From assembly GCA_963575745.1 (NCBI GenBank), contig CAUYUJ010014275.1:167174-231173 (forward strand): 64,000 nt of DNA, given 5' to 3'. Under the pieces are notes generated by a model. It was not told the origin of the DNA, searched no databases, and worked only from the letters and a program-made list of their open reading frames with translations. Positions within the stretch are counted from its first letter, which is position 1. Every line of letters begins with the position of its first letter. The position numbers and the translations under genes are program-made. Shown here piece by piece: positions 21,211 through 31,870 of the stretch. The stretch is from Prorocentrum cordatum (lineage: Eukaryota; Sar; Dinophyceae; Prorocentrales; Prorocentraceae).

Positions 21211-21374
21211 GGAGGGCACCAACTATACACCAACACCGATCCTGGCCCAGGATCACCCTGGGCCCAGGATCGGTGTATACGCCCTCCTGCCTGGGGCAGG
21301 AAGGCATATACACCGATCCTGGGCGCAGGATTTGCCTGGCCAAGATCGGTGTAGGTGTATAGTTGGTGTCCTCC
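21211..21374. mobile_element. fold-back MITE, family F1 copy 1
   Basis: Inverted ends of about 37 bp: GGAGGGCACCAACTATACAC at 21211 and its near-perfect complement ending 21374. Further internal palindromes of CCGATCCTGG/CCAGGATCGG fill the middle. A second copy is at 51949-52093. No ORF. Confidence 0.85.
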
Positions 21375-21590
21375 GACCCTGGGCGCCGCCACGGGGGGAG
21401 ATCATGGGTGAGGGGACCAGCTGGGGATGCGGGGCTGGGGGAGAGCCATGCGTCTCGCGCGCCCGGCCGCCGCCCCTCGAGAAAGCGGGGGGTCGGCGGA
21501 CTTCTTCAGCCCGCAGCTCGCCCACCGCTCCACGGAGTACGCCGGCGCCGACATCGGGGGGAGGGCTCGGCGGGAGGAGACGGAAGCGGA
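21375..21590. other. complex spacer
   Basis: GC-rich sequence without recognisable genes. Confidence 0.45.
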
Positions 21591-22120
21591 GAAAGGGGAG
21601 GGACGAGGAGGGAGGATGAGGAGGGAGGGTCGGCCACGCGAGAGGATGAGGAGGGAGGGACGAGGAGGGCAATGTGGACGAGGAGGAGGAGGAGGAGGAG
21701 GGGGCAGGAGGAAGCGGAGGATGATGGGGGGAGGCAGAAGCAGAGGCGGAGGCACAGGAGGAGGAGGAGGAGGAGGAGGAGGAGGAGGAGGAACGATGAC
21801 GAGGATGATGATGATGGGGAGGAGGATGACGAGGAGAAGGGAAGAAGAAAAGAAGAGAAGGAGGGAGGAGGAGGAGGACGAGGAGGAGGAGGAGGGAGAT
21901 AATCAAGGCAAGGAGGAGGCATAGACAGATAACGTGGAGGCACAGGACTTGGAACAGGAGGCGGAGGGAGGAGTAGGAGTAGGAGGGGTGGAGGACGAGG
22001 AGGTCGATGGGAGAGGAGAGTAAGGATGAGGAGGGGGAGAAGTAGGAGGAAGCAGAGGAGGAGAAGGAGGAAGAGGAGGAGGATGAGGATGATAAAGAGG
22101 ATGCAGAGGCAGCGGCGACG
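21591..22120. repeat. GGA-rich triplet microsatellite (imperfect)
   Basis: Purine-rich GGA, GAT and AGA triplets with interruptions. Open frames here are Arg/Glu or Ser/Pro artefacts. Confidence 0.9.
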
Positions 22121-22835
22121 CAGAGGAAGAGGGGACATCACATCAATAATAGGAGCAGCGGTAGTACTAAGAATGCGAATCTTGTTTTACGCATGCTCAG
22201 ACGAAATTTTATGGTACGGTAACACAAAAAGTGTGAACACTATTCATACGACTCGTAATGCTGATAGTTTGGTCGGGTGACTATACAAGCACCACGAACA
22301 CGAATAGAACGTATCAGAGTACTGGTGACCGCAGCAGTGAGAAATTTGGATTATTGGACATGCATATAAGAAATCGCTTACGAGCACTACTAATACTACG
22401 GCTAGCAATATTGCGAACACCACTAAGGCTAGTACCGATCATCCTAAGACTGTCGCTCATACACATCATGCGAATCCGACTCATCGTGTTACGAATGCAT
22501 CCACTGACATTAAAAGGACTACGGCGAACACGAGTCAGTGGCATTACGAATCATAACGCAACGAATGCGGCTACTACGACTACTACTACAGCTGCTACTA
22601 CGGCTAGTCCTAAGAGCAACCATGCTGATAAGACTTACCAGCACAGTCATATCAGTGCGGCGAACACGACGACATTATAGACAGACAGCATTGTTGATTT
22701 CTATGACGGAAGAGGGCGGGCTATGATTTATGTGGTGAAAGAAGCAACGATACGAAATGTCATGTTCATCTCAATAGGAATGACACTTCTTATGATACTG
22801 ATGGTTTGCATGATCGTAAGGCTACTAGTCATAAT
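22121..22835. repeat. AT-richer degenerate repeat, no gene
   Basis: Degenerate ACTAATAC, CGAACACC and ATCATACG units resembling 11441-11650. No protein family recognised. Confidence 0.4.
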
Positions 22836-22915
22836 AAGGAGAGGGGGGAGGAGGAGGAGGACGAGGAAGGGGAGGAGGCAGACACAGAGGAGAAGGTGGA
22901 GGAGGAGGACCAGAG
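22836..22915. repeat. short GGA microsatellite
   Basis: GGAGGAGGACGAGG-type purine triplets following the degenerate block, as at 11655. Confidence 0.85.
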
Positions 22916-23090
22916 TAAATGCTGGGTGTATCAGCATTACTACAATACACCGTCCTGTTTAAATGGCGCTGACCAGAAGCCTCTGCAGTCGTACGCAGGG
23001 GTGGGAGATGTACGTGCAGAAGGAGGTTCAGAGAGATGCATGTACAGGCAGAGAGGCGTGGGTGGATGCCGAGACAGAGATCGGGGCGCT
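22916..23090. other. complex spacer
   Basis: No feature seen. Confidence 0.5.
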
Positions 23091-23108
23091 GAGGCAGGGA
23101 CAGAGAGA

Positions 23109-23139
<31 letters not shown>

Positions 23140-23143
23140 GGAA

Positions 23144-23178
<35 letters not shown>

Positions 23179-23190
23179 GAGAGAGATAGA
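23091..23190. repeat. (GA)n dinucleotide tract
   Basis: Interrupted GAGAGAGA run. The Glu/Arg-rich frame here is an artefact. Confidence 0.95.
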
Positions 23191-23740
23191 ACGACCGCCC
23201 TCGAACCTCGACCCCTAGAGATCCGACGATCTGTTTTCCAATCAGCAGTCCCAGAGATCTCGACCAGCTCCCTGGGAGCAGTCCTCAGTCCCAGATCCAT
23301 GTCGCATGGTCTGGTGCTCCATAGTCGACTCTCCGGAGGCCACAGTGGGGGGAAACCGCCAGGATGGAAAGGGTGGATCCTCTGGACGTATGGGCCCCGT
23401 GGGAGCTGGGTGTTCGATCCTGCGTTCCCTGTTAGGCGCGACCACCCAGCTTCCGCGCCGCAGGCCGCCGAGGACCGCCGAAGGCCGTGCGAACCGGCGA
23501 CGGCGCGCCTTGTGGGGGGGAAGCGAGAAGGGGCAGGCTTTCTCGGAGGGCGGCTGGGCTTCTCAGGAGCCCTCCGGCCTTCTGAGAAGCCTCGGAAGGC
23601 TTGAGGATCGGGCGGGGTTAGGATTAGGTCGGGCCTGTCCCCCTACAGAGGGATTTTGGACGAAAAATGACAGATATCCCAAACTTGTTCAAACATCATC
23701 AAAAATCGTAAAAAAATCGTCCCAATATATTTTTGGATTC
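23191..23740. other. complex DNA ahead of E3
   Basis: Includes a CTTCTGAGAAG-type palindrome cluster at 23525-23605 and an A/T-rich run before 23741. No gene recognised. Confidence 0.5.
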
Positions 23741-24930
23741 TTTTTCCCGGAAAGGGCTCGGGCCCAGGGTTCTCTTTTAGTGGGCTTACCCCCGGGTCTG
23801 ACGGGAAGAGGGCCGGCGGATTTCTTTTGCGATAAATAACGAGTGGGAAGAGGGCCGGCGAATTAAAATATCAGGATGTCCCTAGCGAAACGCTTGTTTT
23901 TCAGAATTTGTCGAGGATGTCTCGAACGAAACGCTTGTTGTGTGTTATAGATTGTCCTCTCGTGGGGACCAGAATTCAGATGATCTCTCGAGTGAAATGC
24001 TTGTTTTCCCGTGCCCTGGTCTTGAGGATGTCTCGAGCGAGACGCTTGGTTTCACGCCTCCAGGTTGCCCAGACAGATGTCTAGCATGAGGATTTGTTGA
24101 GGATGTCTCGAACCAGAGGCTTGTTTTCACGTGTCCAGGTCGCCCAGGCGGATGTCTAGCATGAGGATGTGTCGAGGAAGTCTCGATCGAGACGCTTGTT
24201 TGCACGTGTCCAGGTTGCCCAGGCGGATGTCTAGCATGAGGATGTGCTGAGAACGTCTTGAGCGAAACGCGTGTTTTCACGTGTCCAGGTCGCCCAGGCG
24301 CAGCACAGCCCTCGGCACGGTACATCAATATCGATACCCCGAGCACTGCAGTCTGGCATGTTGCCTGGCACGTTCCGCGGAGCGTCCCGTGCGGAGCGTC
24401 CCGTGGCGAGTCCCCTGGCACGTCGCGCGGTGCACGTCCATTGGCACGTTCCGTAGCGCGTCCCCTCGGCACGTCCCGCGGTGCATCCCCGTGGCACGTC
24501 CCCTGGCACGTCGCCTGGCGCGTCCCTTGGGACGTTCCGCGGCGCGTCCTCCTGGCATGTCCCCCTGTCCATTAGCTCTGGGGCAGCTACTATGTGCTGA
24601 GGCAGCTCGAGCTTAAGATCCAGATCAGTTCGGTCAGGACTCGGGTGCAAAGGAGGACTCGATCCACAACGCTATAGAGCACAATCGCGGCATGGCACAT
24701 CGCAGTTCAGCACAGCGCAGCACAGCACAGGCCTCGGCACGGTACATCAAGATCGATACACTCAGCATTGCAACCTGGCACGTTCCGTGGCGCGTCCTGT
24801 GGCGAGTCCCCCTGGCACGTCGCGCGGCGCGTCTCCTGGCACGTCCATTGGCACGTCCATTGGCACTTTCCGTAGCGCGTCCCCTCGGCACGTCCCGCGG
24901 TACGTCTTCGGCGCGTCCCGGGTCCACTGC
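23741..24930 (+). mobile_element. composite element E3, tail missing
   Basis: The header TTTTTCCCGGAAAGGGC is at 23741, followed by the motif zone. A ~75-80-bp satellite with GTCCAGGTCGCCCAGGCGGA and TGTCTAGCATGAGG lies at 24040-24300, a GGCACGTCCC array at 24355-24565, one core block at 24570-24775 and a second array to about 24930. The sequence then turns into a 9-bp minisatellite, so the canonical tail is absent. Confidence 0.7.
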
Positions 24931-24989
24931 ACTCCCATGGGTCTGGCAAGTCTGGCCGGTCTGGTGGATTCGGGAGTCTGGTGAATGCC

Positions 24990-25180
24990 GCAAGTTTGGT
25001 CCGGTGAGTCTGGTGAGTCCGGTGAGTCCGGTGAGTCCAATGGGTCTGGCGGGTCCGGTGGGTCTGGTGGTTCCGGTGGGTCCGGTAGGTCCGGTGGGTC
25101 CGGCGTGTCCGGTGAGTCCGGTGAGTCCAGCGAATCCGGCGTGTCCGGTGAGTCCGGTGAGTCCGGCGCGGCGGCTTGCG
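24990..25180. repeat. GGTGAGTCC 9-bp minisatellite
   Basis: About 20 units of GGTGAGTCC/GGTGGGTCC. On the minus strand one phase gives collagen-like Gly-X-Thr triplets, explained by the 9-bp period. Confidence 0.93.
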
Positions 25181-25194
25181 TAGCAGGGAGGATC

Positions 25195-25545
25195 ATTCTG
25201 GTCTGGGGGGCCTCTTGGGCCGGCCTTGGGGCTGTTTTGGGCCATCTTGGCGCATTCTTGAGCCATCAACAGCGCATCGGAAGCGAAAAGGCGAGAAGGC
25301 ACACATAAGTTATCATCCGTATGCTTTTGATGGAGTTTGGCTTCCTGGGGGGGTCCTGAGGGGGCTCCGAGAGCACTTGGAACCGTTTTGTGGCCCTCGT
25401 CGGGCCTCTTGGAGGTATGTCGGAAGCTATCTTGGACCATCTTCGGCCATCTTGGGTCATTTCGGAGGCCATCTTGGAGCACCGGAGACCCTCGTGGAGC
25501 CACCTTGGGCGAAAAAGGACCCTCTGACACATCGCGGCCTGCCCC
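25195..25545 (+). repeat. dispersed GGCCTCTTGG family, copy 4
   Basis: Contains GCATCGGAAGCGAAAAGGCG and GGCACACATAAG in the position where other copies have GACGTCGGAAGC... The flank then reads GGTTTCCCTCCCCGAAGTGA and CCCAAAGGGCTGGTGGGATT (to about 25660), also found beside the copy at 38166 (to 38736). Confidence 0.65.
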
Positions 25546-25800
25546 CCAAAAACCTCAAGGAGGGGAGGGGGAGGGTTTCCCTCCCCGAAGTGAAGAGGGT
25601 TTTGGAAAAGAGAAAACACGGTTAGACCATCGTCGCCCAAAGGGCTGGTGGGATTTGAAACGCGTAGGGCCGCCACCCCAGGGGCTCGTGGCCCCCAGGC
25701 ATCGACGTCGCCGTGAGCCGCACCAGGCTGCAGGCCGAGGCGCCAGGCGTCGTGCCCCAGGCCGACCGCATCCTCGGCTCGCGCTTCGAGGTACTCCCCA
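25546..25800. other. repeat flank and complex DNA
   Basis: Shares GCCCAAAGGGCTGGTGGGAT with 38710-38735. The remainder is unrecognised. Confidence 0.5.
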
Positions 25801-25830
25801 GGAAGCGTCGTCGTCGCCGTCGCCGCCGTC

Positions 25831-25868
<38 letters not shown>

Positions 25869-25920
25869 GGTCGTGGTGGTCGTGGTGGTCGTGGTCGTCG
25901 TCGTCGTCGTCGTCGTCGTG

Positions 25921-25981
<61 letters not shown>

Positions 25982-25985
25982 TCAT
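25801..25985. repeat. (CGT)n/(GGT) triplet microsatellite
   Basis: Long CGT run with GTGGTC interruptions. All frames give poly-Arg, poly-Val or poly-Ser. Confidence 0.97.
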
Positions 25986-26370
25986 CGGTCGAGCCCTCAA
26001 TCACTCGCGCGGCGTGGCAGTGGCGGTGCGGGCTGGAGCGAATGTCGCATCGTTTGTTGTTGCATGGAGGGCCCCGTGAGCCTGAGCGTCGGACTCCTGG
26101 TCCGAAGACTGCGGGCTCGCGTCCCGCAGGGGCGTCTTGGATGCCCTTTGGGCTTTGGGCCCTTGTGGTGGGCCGCTTTTGGAGCCTCGTGGGGGCCTCC
26201 CGGGCCACCTTTGGGCCATCGCGAGACCTCTTGGCCCGGCCCTTTGGCCCGGCCCTCCGTGGGCCCTGCTGCGACCCTCTGGCGGGTCTGCGGCGGCCCC
26301 TCGGCGGACGACGGCCACTCGCCCCGACGACGGGGCCCGGGGCACCCTGGCTCCTCCCTACTCTGCTCTC
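25986..26370. other. complex GC-rich DNA, no gene recognised
   Basis: Several open frames on both strands caused by high GC. It includes GGCCTTTGGGCC-type short palindromes. Confidence 0.45.
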
Positions 26371-26503
26371 CTCCTCTCTCCTCCTCCCTCCTCCTCCTCC
26401 TGCTCCTCCTCCTCCTCCTTCTGCTCCTCCTCCTCCTCCTCCTCCTCCTCCTCCTGTTGCTCCTCCTCCCCCTCCCCCTCCTCCCTCCTCCTCGCTCCCC
26501 CGC
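26371..26503. repeat. (TCC)n microsatellite
   Basis: TCC triplets with TGC and CCC interruptions, ending one base before the spliced-leader relic. Confidence 0.93.
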
Positions 26504-26524
26504 ACCGTGGCCATTTTGGCTCAA
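26504..26524 (+). other. DinoSL relic (retroposed trans-spliced mRNA)
   Basis: ACCGTGGCCATTTTGGCTCA plus A matches the 22-nt dinoflagellate spliced leader except for A-to-G at position 5 of the invariant part and the lost final G. DinoSL is added to mRNA by trans-splicing, so a genomic copy next to an ATG is the signature of an mRNA copied back into DNA. An ATG follows at 26524. Confidence 0.8.
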
Positions 26525-27039
26525 TGCCAGGTGTTCCGCCCCACGTCGGCGCGCGGGACCCGTGGTGGCGCGGGGCGCGGTCGTCGCCTCGCCCGCGGCG
26601 TGCGCAGCGACCGGAGGCGGAGGGTGCCGACGACACCTTCTCGGCGCTGCTGGTGTCCGGGCGTCTGCCCACGCGCGTCTGCCCAGCGGCTCACGCGGGA
26701 GCTTGCCTCGGGCCCGCGCGGAGAGCGCGGCGCTCCTGGTGTGCGCTCGGGGACGAGGAGGCGGTCACGCGGCGGAGTGCCATGGCCCCTGCGCCCGCCT
26801 CGCTGCTGCGGGGGCTGCGCCCCGTGCCCGCGAGCACGCTGCGCAGGGGCGTGGCCCTCCACGCCGCGGCCTTTGGGGTGGGCGTGGCGCGCGCCAGCCC
26901 GCGCCAGCTGCGCGCGGCGGGGCGCGGTCCGCGCCTCGGCCCCGAGCAGGACGCTCGGGGGAGTGCCGCCGTGAGCAAGCCCTGGCTGCGCAGACCTCTC
27001 AAATGGAGGTCGAGATCGGCAACACTAGGAGTATGCTAA
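26524..27039 (+). pseudogene. candidate retroposed ORF after DinoSL, unrecognised
   Basis: The ATG overlaps the end of the DinoSL relic and opens a 171-residue frame starting MPGVPPHVGARDPWW, very Arg/Ala/Gly-rich, with AMAPAPASLLRGLRPVPAST near residue 85. The same frame is open for hundreds of bases upstream and other frames are open too, as expected of DNA this GC-rich, so the ORF alone proves little. Position after the leader is the only real support. I recognise no domain. Confidence 0.3.
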
Positions 27040-28260
27040 CAGTTGAGCAGAATGCCAATCCAGCTGGCGGCGCTCTCATTCCGGCCGAACGGCGGATCGA
27101 GATCTGCTGCGCCGAACCTCCGCGCAGGCTTCCAGTCGTCGCCCTCCGCTCCTGTGGCCGGCCCTCCGCGCAGGCACGCCTGCGCCGCCGGGCGTTCTTG
27201 CGTCGGCTGCGGAGTCTTCGGCCGGCTGGCCCGACCCAGCTGCTGCACCTCCAGCGTGTCCCTCGCGCAGGCGGGCCAGGCCCTGTGCGGGTTTCTGCAG
27301 CCGCTGGGGCCTCCTCTGCCGTGTCTGCCGCGGGTGGCCGTGGGCGGCCCCGCCAGGCCGCTGGCGCCCAGCGTCCTGTGGCAGGCCCCCAGGGTTTCCT
27401 CTGCTGCCTCTGCGGGGGCGTCGACCTCAGGGCTGCCCCTCTCACCGACCGAATGCTGGCGTGCAGTCCAGTCGGGCAGCGCCCAGAGCTCGACCTCTGG
27501 CGAGTTTCTCCTCTGTGTGTGAGCCACTGCGACACGCCCAGCAGCTCCACCGTCATTCTCCTAAGCTCCCCGCCCGCTGCCGGCCCCCTGCGTTCCCAGG
27601 GCCGAGGGACATCGATGGGGCTCAGGCTCATCATCAAGTGTCCTGATTGCCTCAGCCACTGGTCCCTGCCGGACCACGCGCCACCGCGTGCCCGAACTCG
27701 ATGGGTGCGCCTTTCCTCTCTCTGACGTGGCTACCCGATGACTCCCAGTCTCCGCCGCCGGCGCTCCGGCCGCGCGCGCCTTTTTTTTGCGCCCCTGCGG
27801 GTCGGAAATCCTCGTGCCAGGCCTGACCCAGTCTGCGTGGCAGCCTGGGCTCGCCCTCTGGCCCTCCAGCCGGCCGCTGCGCCGCCCCGCCCTCCGGCCC
27901 AAAGCCTCCCCAGCAGCCGCGCACGCCGCCGGCCCGCCCCGGGCCGTGGGTGACGCCGAGCAGGATGAGCGCGGGGGGTCCACCGATCGCGGGAACGCGC
28001 TGCTGGCCCCATGACGCTGGAGAGATCGTCACGTGGCCCTTTCCAGTGGCGCCTTCCTTCCTCGTCAACTGTCGCCCTCCGCTGGACTCTGCACTTTCGG
28101 CGGCATGGCGTCGTCTGGTTTCCCACTGGAGACGACCCCTTCGATCTCGACGACGGTCGGGAGGGGGTCAGGACGAGGATCACTTCGTTACAGAGCGTTC
28201 CGGAACGCGCTTAGATAAGGCCGCGGCGCCCGAGAACTCTTCCAGAGCCGCCGGATCTCA
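27040..28260. other. 1.2 kb of GC-rich complex DNA
   Basis: It may include the rest of the retroposed transcript after 26524. Long overlapping frames occur on both strands (plus 27043-27522, minus 26999-27637), none with a recognised motif. Confidence 0.45.
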
Positions 28261-29120
28261 GAGATTCTCGATTTATCCTCACTCGATTTTTACCTTCGTC
28301 TTTCCCCGCGACGATGACGACAACCGCCCCGCCCCGACCATCGCGCCGAGATCGGGGCGCGCACGGCGCCGCCGCCAGGAGGCCCCGCGATCAGCCAGGT
28401 GCAGGAGGCCTCCAGGGATGCCTACAACGACCCAGAGATCCGACGCTCCAGAAAAATCGGAGCGGCAGCGGCCGGTTTCTGGCCGTTTTCGGCCTCCGGA
28501 GGCCTTCGCCAGGCCTCGGGACTGTCACAAACGACTCGAGCGAAACGCCAGCCCTGGGGAAGTGGTCCAGACCTCCAGGGCCCACGCGTCGGAGAAAGTG
28601 GAGCAGCCAGAGGTCTGGGGAATGGCGCTGCAGCCGGCTCCCCCCACCCTGTACGGCAGGGTCGCATCGTGTCGACCGGCGGCCCCCCTGGCGCGTGCGT
28701 CGAAGGTTGAACGCCGCCCGTGGCCCAGAACGGTCCCGTCGTCGAACGACCCCGCGTTACTGGAACGGCCGATCGTTCAAGTTTGAACGATCCCCGCGGT
28801 GTCAGGAACCAACGCCGGGGCCGACACGACGCGAAGCTGCCCTAGGCTGCCTCGAGCCTGGACCTGCCCAACCCTGGCGCCGCCCCTGGTGCCGGCCGTC
28901 TCCTCAGCCCGCCTGCGCCTGGCGCTGTGGGCCCGCCCGCCTGCCGCCGTCGCGCACCTCGTCTCCTCCCTTCCCGCGGCCCCTCGCCTCGTACCGTTTG
29001 ACCGGCCCCCCAGCCCCATCCTCTCGGCCCTTCGAGACCCCCACCAAATTGCCACCCCAGTTGGGGACTGCACCCCTCGAGACCCGCAGGGAGCGGCCCG
29101 TACCCCCATCTAGGGTCGGG
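28261..29120. repeat. dispersed family B copy and flank
   Basis: 28460-28630 contains GCGGCCGGTTTCTGGCCGTT, CGGCCTCCGGAGGCCTTCGC, ACTGTCACAAACGACTCGAG and AACGCCAGCCCTGGGGAAGT. Related copies are at 30590-30660 plus 31030-31110 (split by an insertion) and 33095-33215. At 28790 a GCGGTGTCAGGAACC-type sequence recurs at 32260 and 41440. Confidence 0.55.
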
Positions 29121-29126
29121 GGTGGA

Positions 29127-29284
29127 CAGACCTCCTACCCTGACACGTCGATTAAGGAATCGGCCGTTTTCGGTTCGCGAGAGGGCGTCGCGGCCGTCAT
29201 TTCTGCGGGTCCAGGCCCGTCGGTTTCGGTCCCAGGGCCGATTTCCCTAAGGGGGAGGTCTACTAAGGGGAGGTTTGTCCACCG
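29127..29284. mobile_element. MITE family A, uninterrupted copy
   Basis: Ends form an inverted repeat: GGTGGACAGACCTCC at the left and GGAGGTTTGTCCACC at the right. The interior reads CCTGACACGTCGATTAAGGA ... GGGCGTCGCGGCCGTCATTT then CTGCGGGTCCAGGCCCGTCG. The same interior at 52271 and 56848 is split by composite elements E8/E9, so this copy serves as the empty site. Confidence 0.7.
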
Positions 29285-29596
29285 CCGATAGGGGGTCCGT
29301 CGGCCAGTGGGGCCCAGGCCACGCCGCTGGGCATGGGGGTCGGAGGAACCGCTGCTCACCGTCTTGGCCGCCGTGCCTCGGCCCGTGGCGGCCTGCGAGC
29401 TGCCGCGCTTTGCTCCCTTGGAGCGGCCCCCTGGGCCGCGCGCGCGACCCCCTCGTTCTGGTGGCCTCGCCCGGCGGCCTCGCTCGGCGGCCTTCGGCGC
29501 CCCGGGCCCTCCCCCCGGGGGTGCCCCGCCGTGGTCCCCCTCGGCGGCCGGCCGCCGCCCTGCCCCGGCGGCTCGCCGCCCGCGCCGCCTTTTGTC
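29285..29596. other. complex GC-rich DNA
   Basis: No gene recognised. Confidence 0.45.
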
Positions 29597-29748
29597 AGGG
29601 GGCCACCTGCGAACCCTACCCCTGCCCCCCACGATTTCAGAGGGGGAGGGTGGGGTTCACTTCGTTCGGGAGCTCCCGAGCGAAGTGCACCCCACCCTCC
29701 CCCTCAGAAATCGTGGGGGGTAGGGGTAGGGTTCGCAGGTGGCCCCCT
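29597..29748. mobile_element. near-perfect fold-back element (hairpin)
   Basis: Two arms of about 75 bp are almost exact complements: AGGGGGCCACCTGCGAACCC at the left and GGGTTCGCAGGTGGCCCCCT at the right, meeting at GGGAGCTCCC near 29672. No loop and no ORF. It would extrude as a full hairpin. Confidence 0.85.
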
Positions 29749-30172
29749 ATTTGTTTCGCGGCTCACGCCACGGATTCGCAGTTCCGGCCCCCGCGTTCTT
29801 TGCAGCAGCTGCGCTCGACCCCCGATTCGGGTGGCCCTCTGTGGGCCACGCGCAGACGGGGTAGGGAGCGGGAGGGGAAGGTCCCTCAGAAGCACCCCTG
29901 CAAGGCCAGCGCCCTCCAAGAAGCAGCCTTCTGCTGAGAAGCCTTCCCCTCCCTCCCCTTGCCCCGCTGTGCGCGCCTCCAACTCTGGGGGGGATCGCGC
30001 GCCCCACCGTGCCCGCCTCGCTCGGCGGCCTTGCCCCGAGCGTGGCGCCTGGGGCCCCCCTGCTCCTCTGCAGAGGGCTGCCCGCCGCCTCGCCCCGGCG
30101 GCGCGCCGCTCGAGCCCCGCGGCCTGCCGGCTGCGCCGGCTGCCTCGCTGCGCGGGCTCTGCGGAGCTCAGG
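29749..30172. other. complex GC-rich DNA
   Basis: No gene recognised. Confidence 0.45.
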
Positions 30173-30311
30173 GGCGACGATAGGGGCGAATCAATAGCCC
30201 AGGGGAGAGCAGTACATGTATCCAGGGGCGCCGATGCTCCATGGCTTCGACGAGGCTCCCGGGCGAATACGTGTAATGCCCGCCCCCGGGCTATTCGCCC
30301 CTATCGTCGCC
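30173..30311. mobile_element. MITE-like TIR element
   Basis: Left end GGCGACGATAGGGGCGAATC (30173), right end complement ATTCGCCCCTATCGTCGCC (30293-30311). A 4-base difference interrupts the longer match to GGGCTATT. About 140 bp, no ORF. Confidence 0.75.
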
Positions 30312-30664
30312 GCCGATGATCGGGGAAACGTAAGACTCGAGTAAGCCGGAACTCGGGTTTGCCGACGTTTTTTGACGAGCGCGGCGGGGATTATGACGGT
30401 CCAGTTTTCGTCGGATGTCTGCAGCGGGAGATCGCGCCAAATTTTAGATCGGGTCTCGTCATTTTTATGGTGGCCCCGGCAGGCCAACCCGAGTCTTACG
30501 CCTCCCCGAGATGAGCTCCCCGGGCTGCTTTCTGCCCTCGCGCCCCCCTTCGCTCTCCAGGGGGGGCCCGGGGAGGCCGACGCGCCAGGGAAGCCGGAGC
30601 GGCCGGTCTCTGGCCGCTCTCGGCCCGCGGGGGCCCTCGCCGGGCCTCGGGGCCGTCAGCAAGC
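30312..30664. repeat. complex DNA ending in family B half-copy
   Basis: 30590-30660 (GGAGCGGCCGGTCTCTGGCC ... CGGGCCTCGGGGCCGTCAGC) is the left half of a family B repeat interrupted at about 30664. The right half resumes at about 31035. Confidence 0.55.
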
Positions 30665-31030
30665 AGGAGGGGAAGGAACACACGGACAGAACTAATCTTC
30701 GACACACTCCAGATCTCATAACAATGGGGGGGGGGTCTGCTTTTGGGGGGGGTCAAACGGGCTTCGTCAAACACAATTGTGGGGGGTTCTCGATTTTGGA
30801 TCCTTTGTTGCCTGACAGGGGGGGGTCTACTTGGGGGGGTTCTAGACCGGCCGTCAAGCACTTTTTTGACCCCCCCCTGTATTATGAGAGTTGGAGTAAT
30901 CTTCGACTCCCAGGAAAATTTTGGAGAATATGGGCAGTGGGGGGGGGGAAGACGAAAATCCCCCAAACATGGCAAAATAAGAGGAATCCGGGGGCTTGTG
31001 CCAATTCTTGTGTGTCCCAGGGCCCCTTTG
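30665..31030. mobile_element. AT-rich MITE family M copy 1, with nested insertion
   Basis: Starts AGGAGGGGAAGGAACACACG, contains CCCAGGAAAATTTTGGAGAA, ends TTCTTGTGTGTCCCAGGGCC. Two other copies are at 34283 and 42963. It splits a family B repeat and is itself split at TAATCTTCGAC by a smaller element. Confidence 0.7.
30704..30896. mobile_element. nested MITE with 11-bp target duplication
   Basis: The direct repeat TAATCTTCGAC lies on both sides (30693-30703 and 30897-30907). Inside, CTCCAGATCTCATAACAATG and its imperfect complement (GTATTATGAGAGTTGGAG) form about 20-bp inverted ends, with long G runs next to them. An 11-bp duplication is close to the 8-11 bp of Mutator-like elements; the superfamily is inferred. 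Confidence 0.75.
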
Positions 31031-31660
31031 AGCAATGCGACTGGAGCGAAACGCCAGCCCTGGGGAAGTGGTCTGGACCTCTGGGGCCCACGCATCGAAA
31101 AAATTGGAGCGGCACTCGCCAGTGCACTCGCCAGTGCACTCGCCGCCAGGATTCTGGCCGCGTCTCGGCGGGCGTCCTCGTGGCATCTTTTGACGCGCCA
31201 CTTCGTTCTGCCGCCTCTGGGCGATCCACAAGGTGTTCCCCCTGTGTCGGTCGCGCTGGCTCGCGGGTTGTGGTATAACGGGGTGTGGTGCTGATTTCAT
31301 GTAAAGGCGAGTCTGGCGATGTTATTTGTCGCAGATAGCATCGCCATTTCCACGACCGGCACCATACCCCATCATGCCACATTCCTTTCCGACTTCCAAG
31401 GGTTTGGGCGCGGCCTCCCGCCGCCCCACCGCCCGCCGAACTTTGGCGTGCTCTTTGCTCAATGCCGCCTCCGCCCTCCCGCCTCGCTGCCCCCCCGCCG
31501 CCGCTGCCCGCTGCCCCGCGCGCCGCCCTGGCCTCCGCCAGCCTGGCTCCGCTGCCTGGCCCGCCGCCCCTCGAGGGGCCGGCGGCTTGCCTGCGCGCGC
31601 CTGGCGTGCGAGGGTTGACGGCATGGTGAGTCGCCTGCCCGCTGACGCCCGAGAAGAGCG
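31031..31660. repeat. family B right half, then complex DNA
   Basis: 31035-31110 resumes family B (GCGACTGGAGCGAAACGCCA, GCCCTGGGGAAGTGGTCTGG). Beyond it is GC-rich DNA with no recognised gene. Three CTCGCCAGTGCA units near 31107-31145 are a tiny tandem repeat. Confidence 0.5.
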
Positions 31661-31870
31661 CGTGTGTGTGGATTTGTGTGTGTGTGTGTTTTTGTTGGGG
31701 ACGGCCTGCGCGCAGCGCGCAGTGTACGGCGACCGGAGAGGGCGCCACGCGGACTAGCAAACAGGCTAGTCGGTGAGGCGCGCCCCGCTGGTGGGGTGCA
31801 CACCTCGGAGAATCTGACGTATCCGACGGGCTCTCGTGGATTTGTGTGTGTGTGTGTGGATACCGTGGCC
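31661..31870. repeat. GT-rich flanks around an inverted stretch
   Basis: GGATTTGTGTGTGTGTGTG occurs at 31672 and again at 31837, enclosing about 150 bp with GCGCGCAGCGCGC. It could be a repeat-bounded insertion. Confidence 0.4.

Noticed and set aside
24634-25530. Collagen-like Gly-X-Thr repeats on the minus strand
   Set aside because: Caused by the 9-bp GGTGAGTCC minisatellite; the flanks are element E3 and a dispersed repeat.
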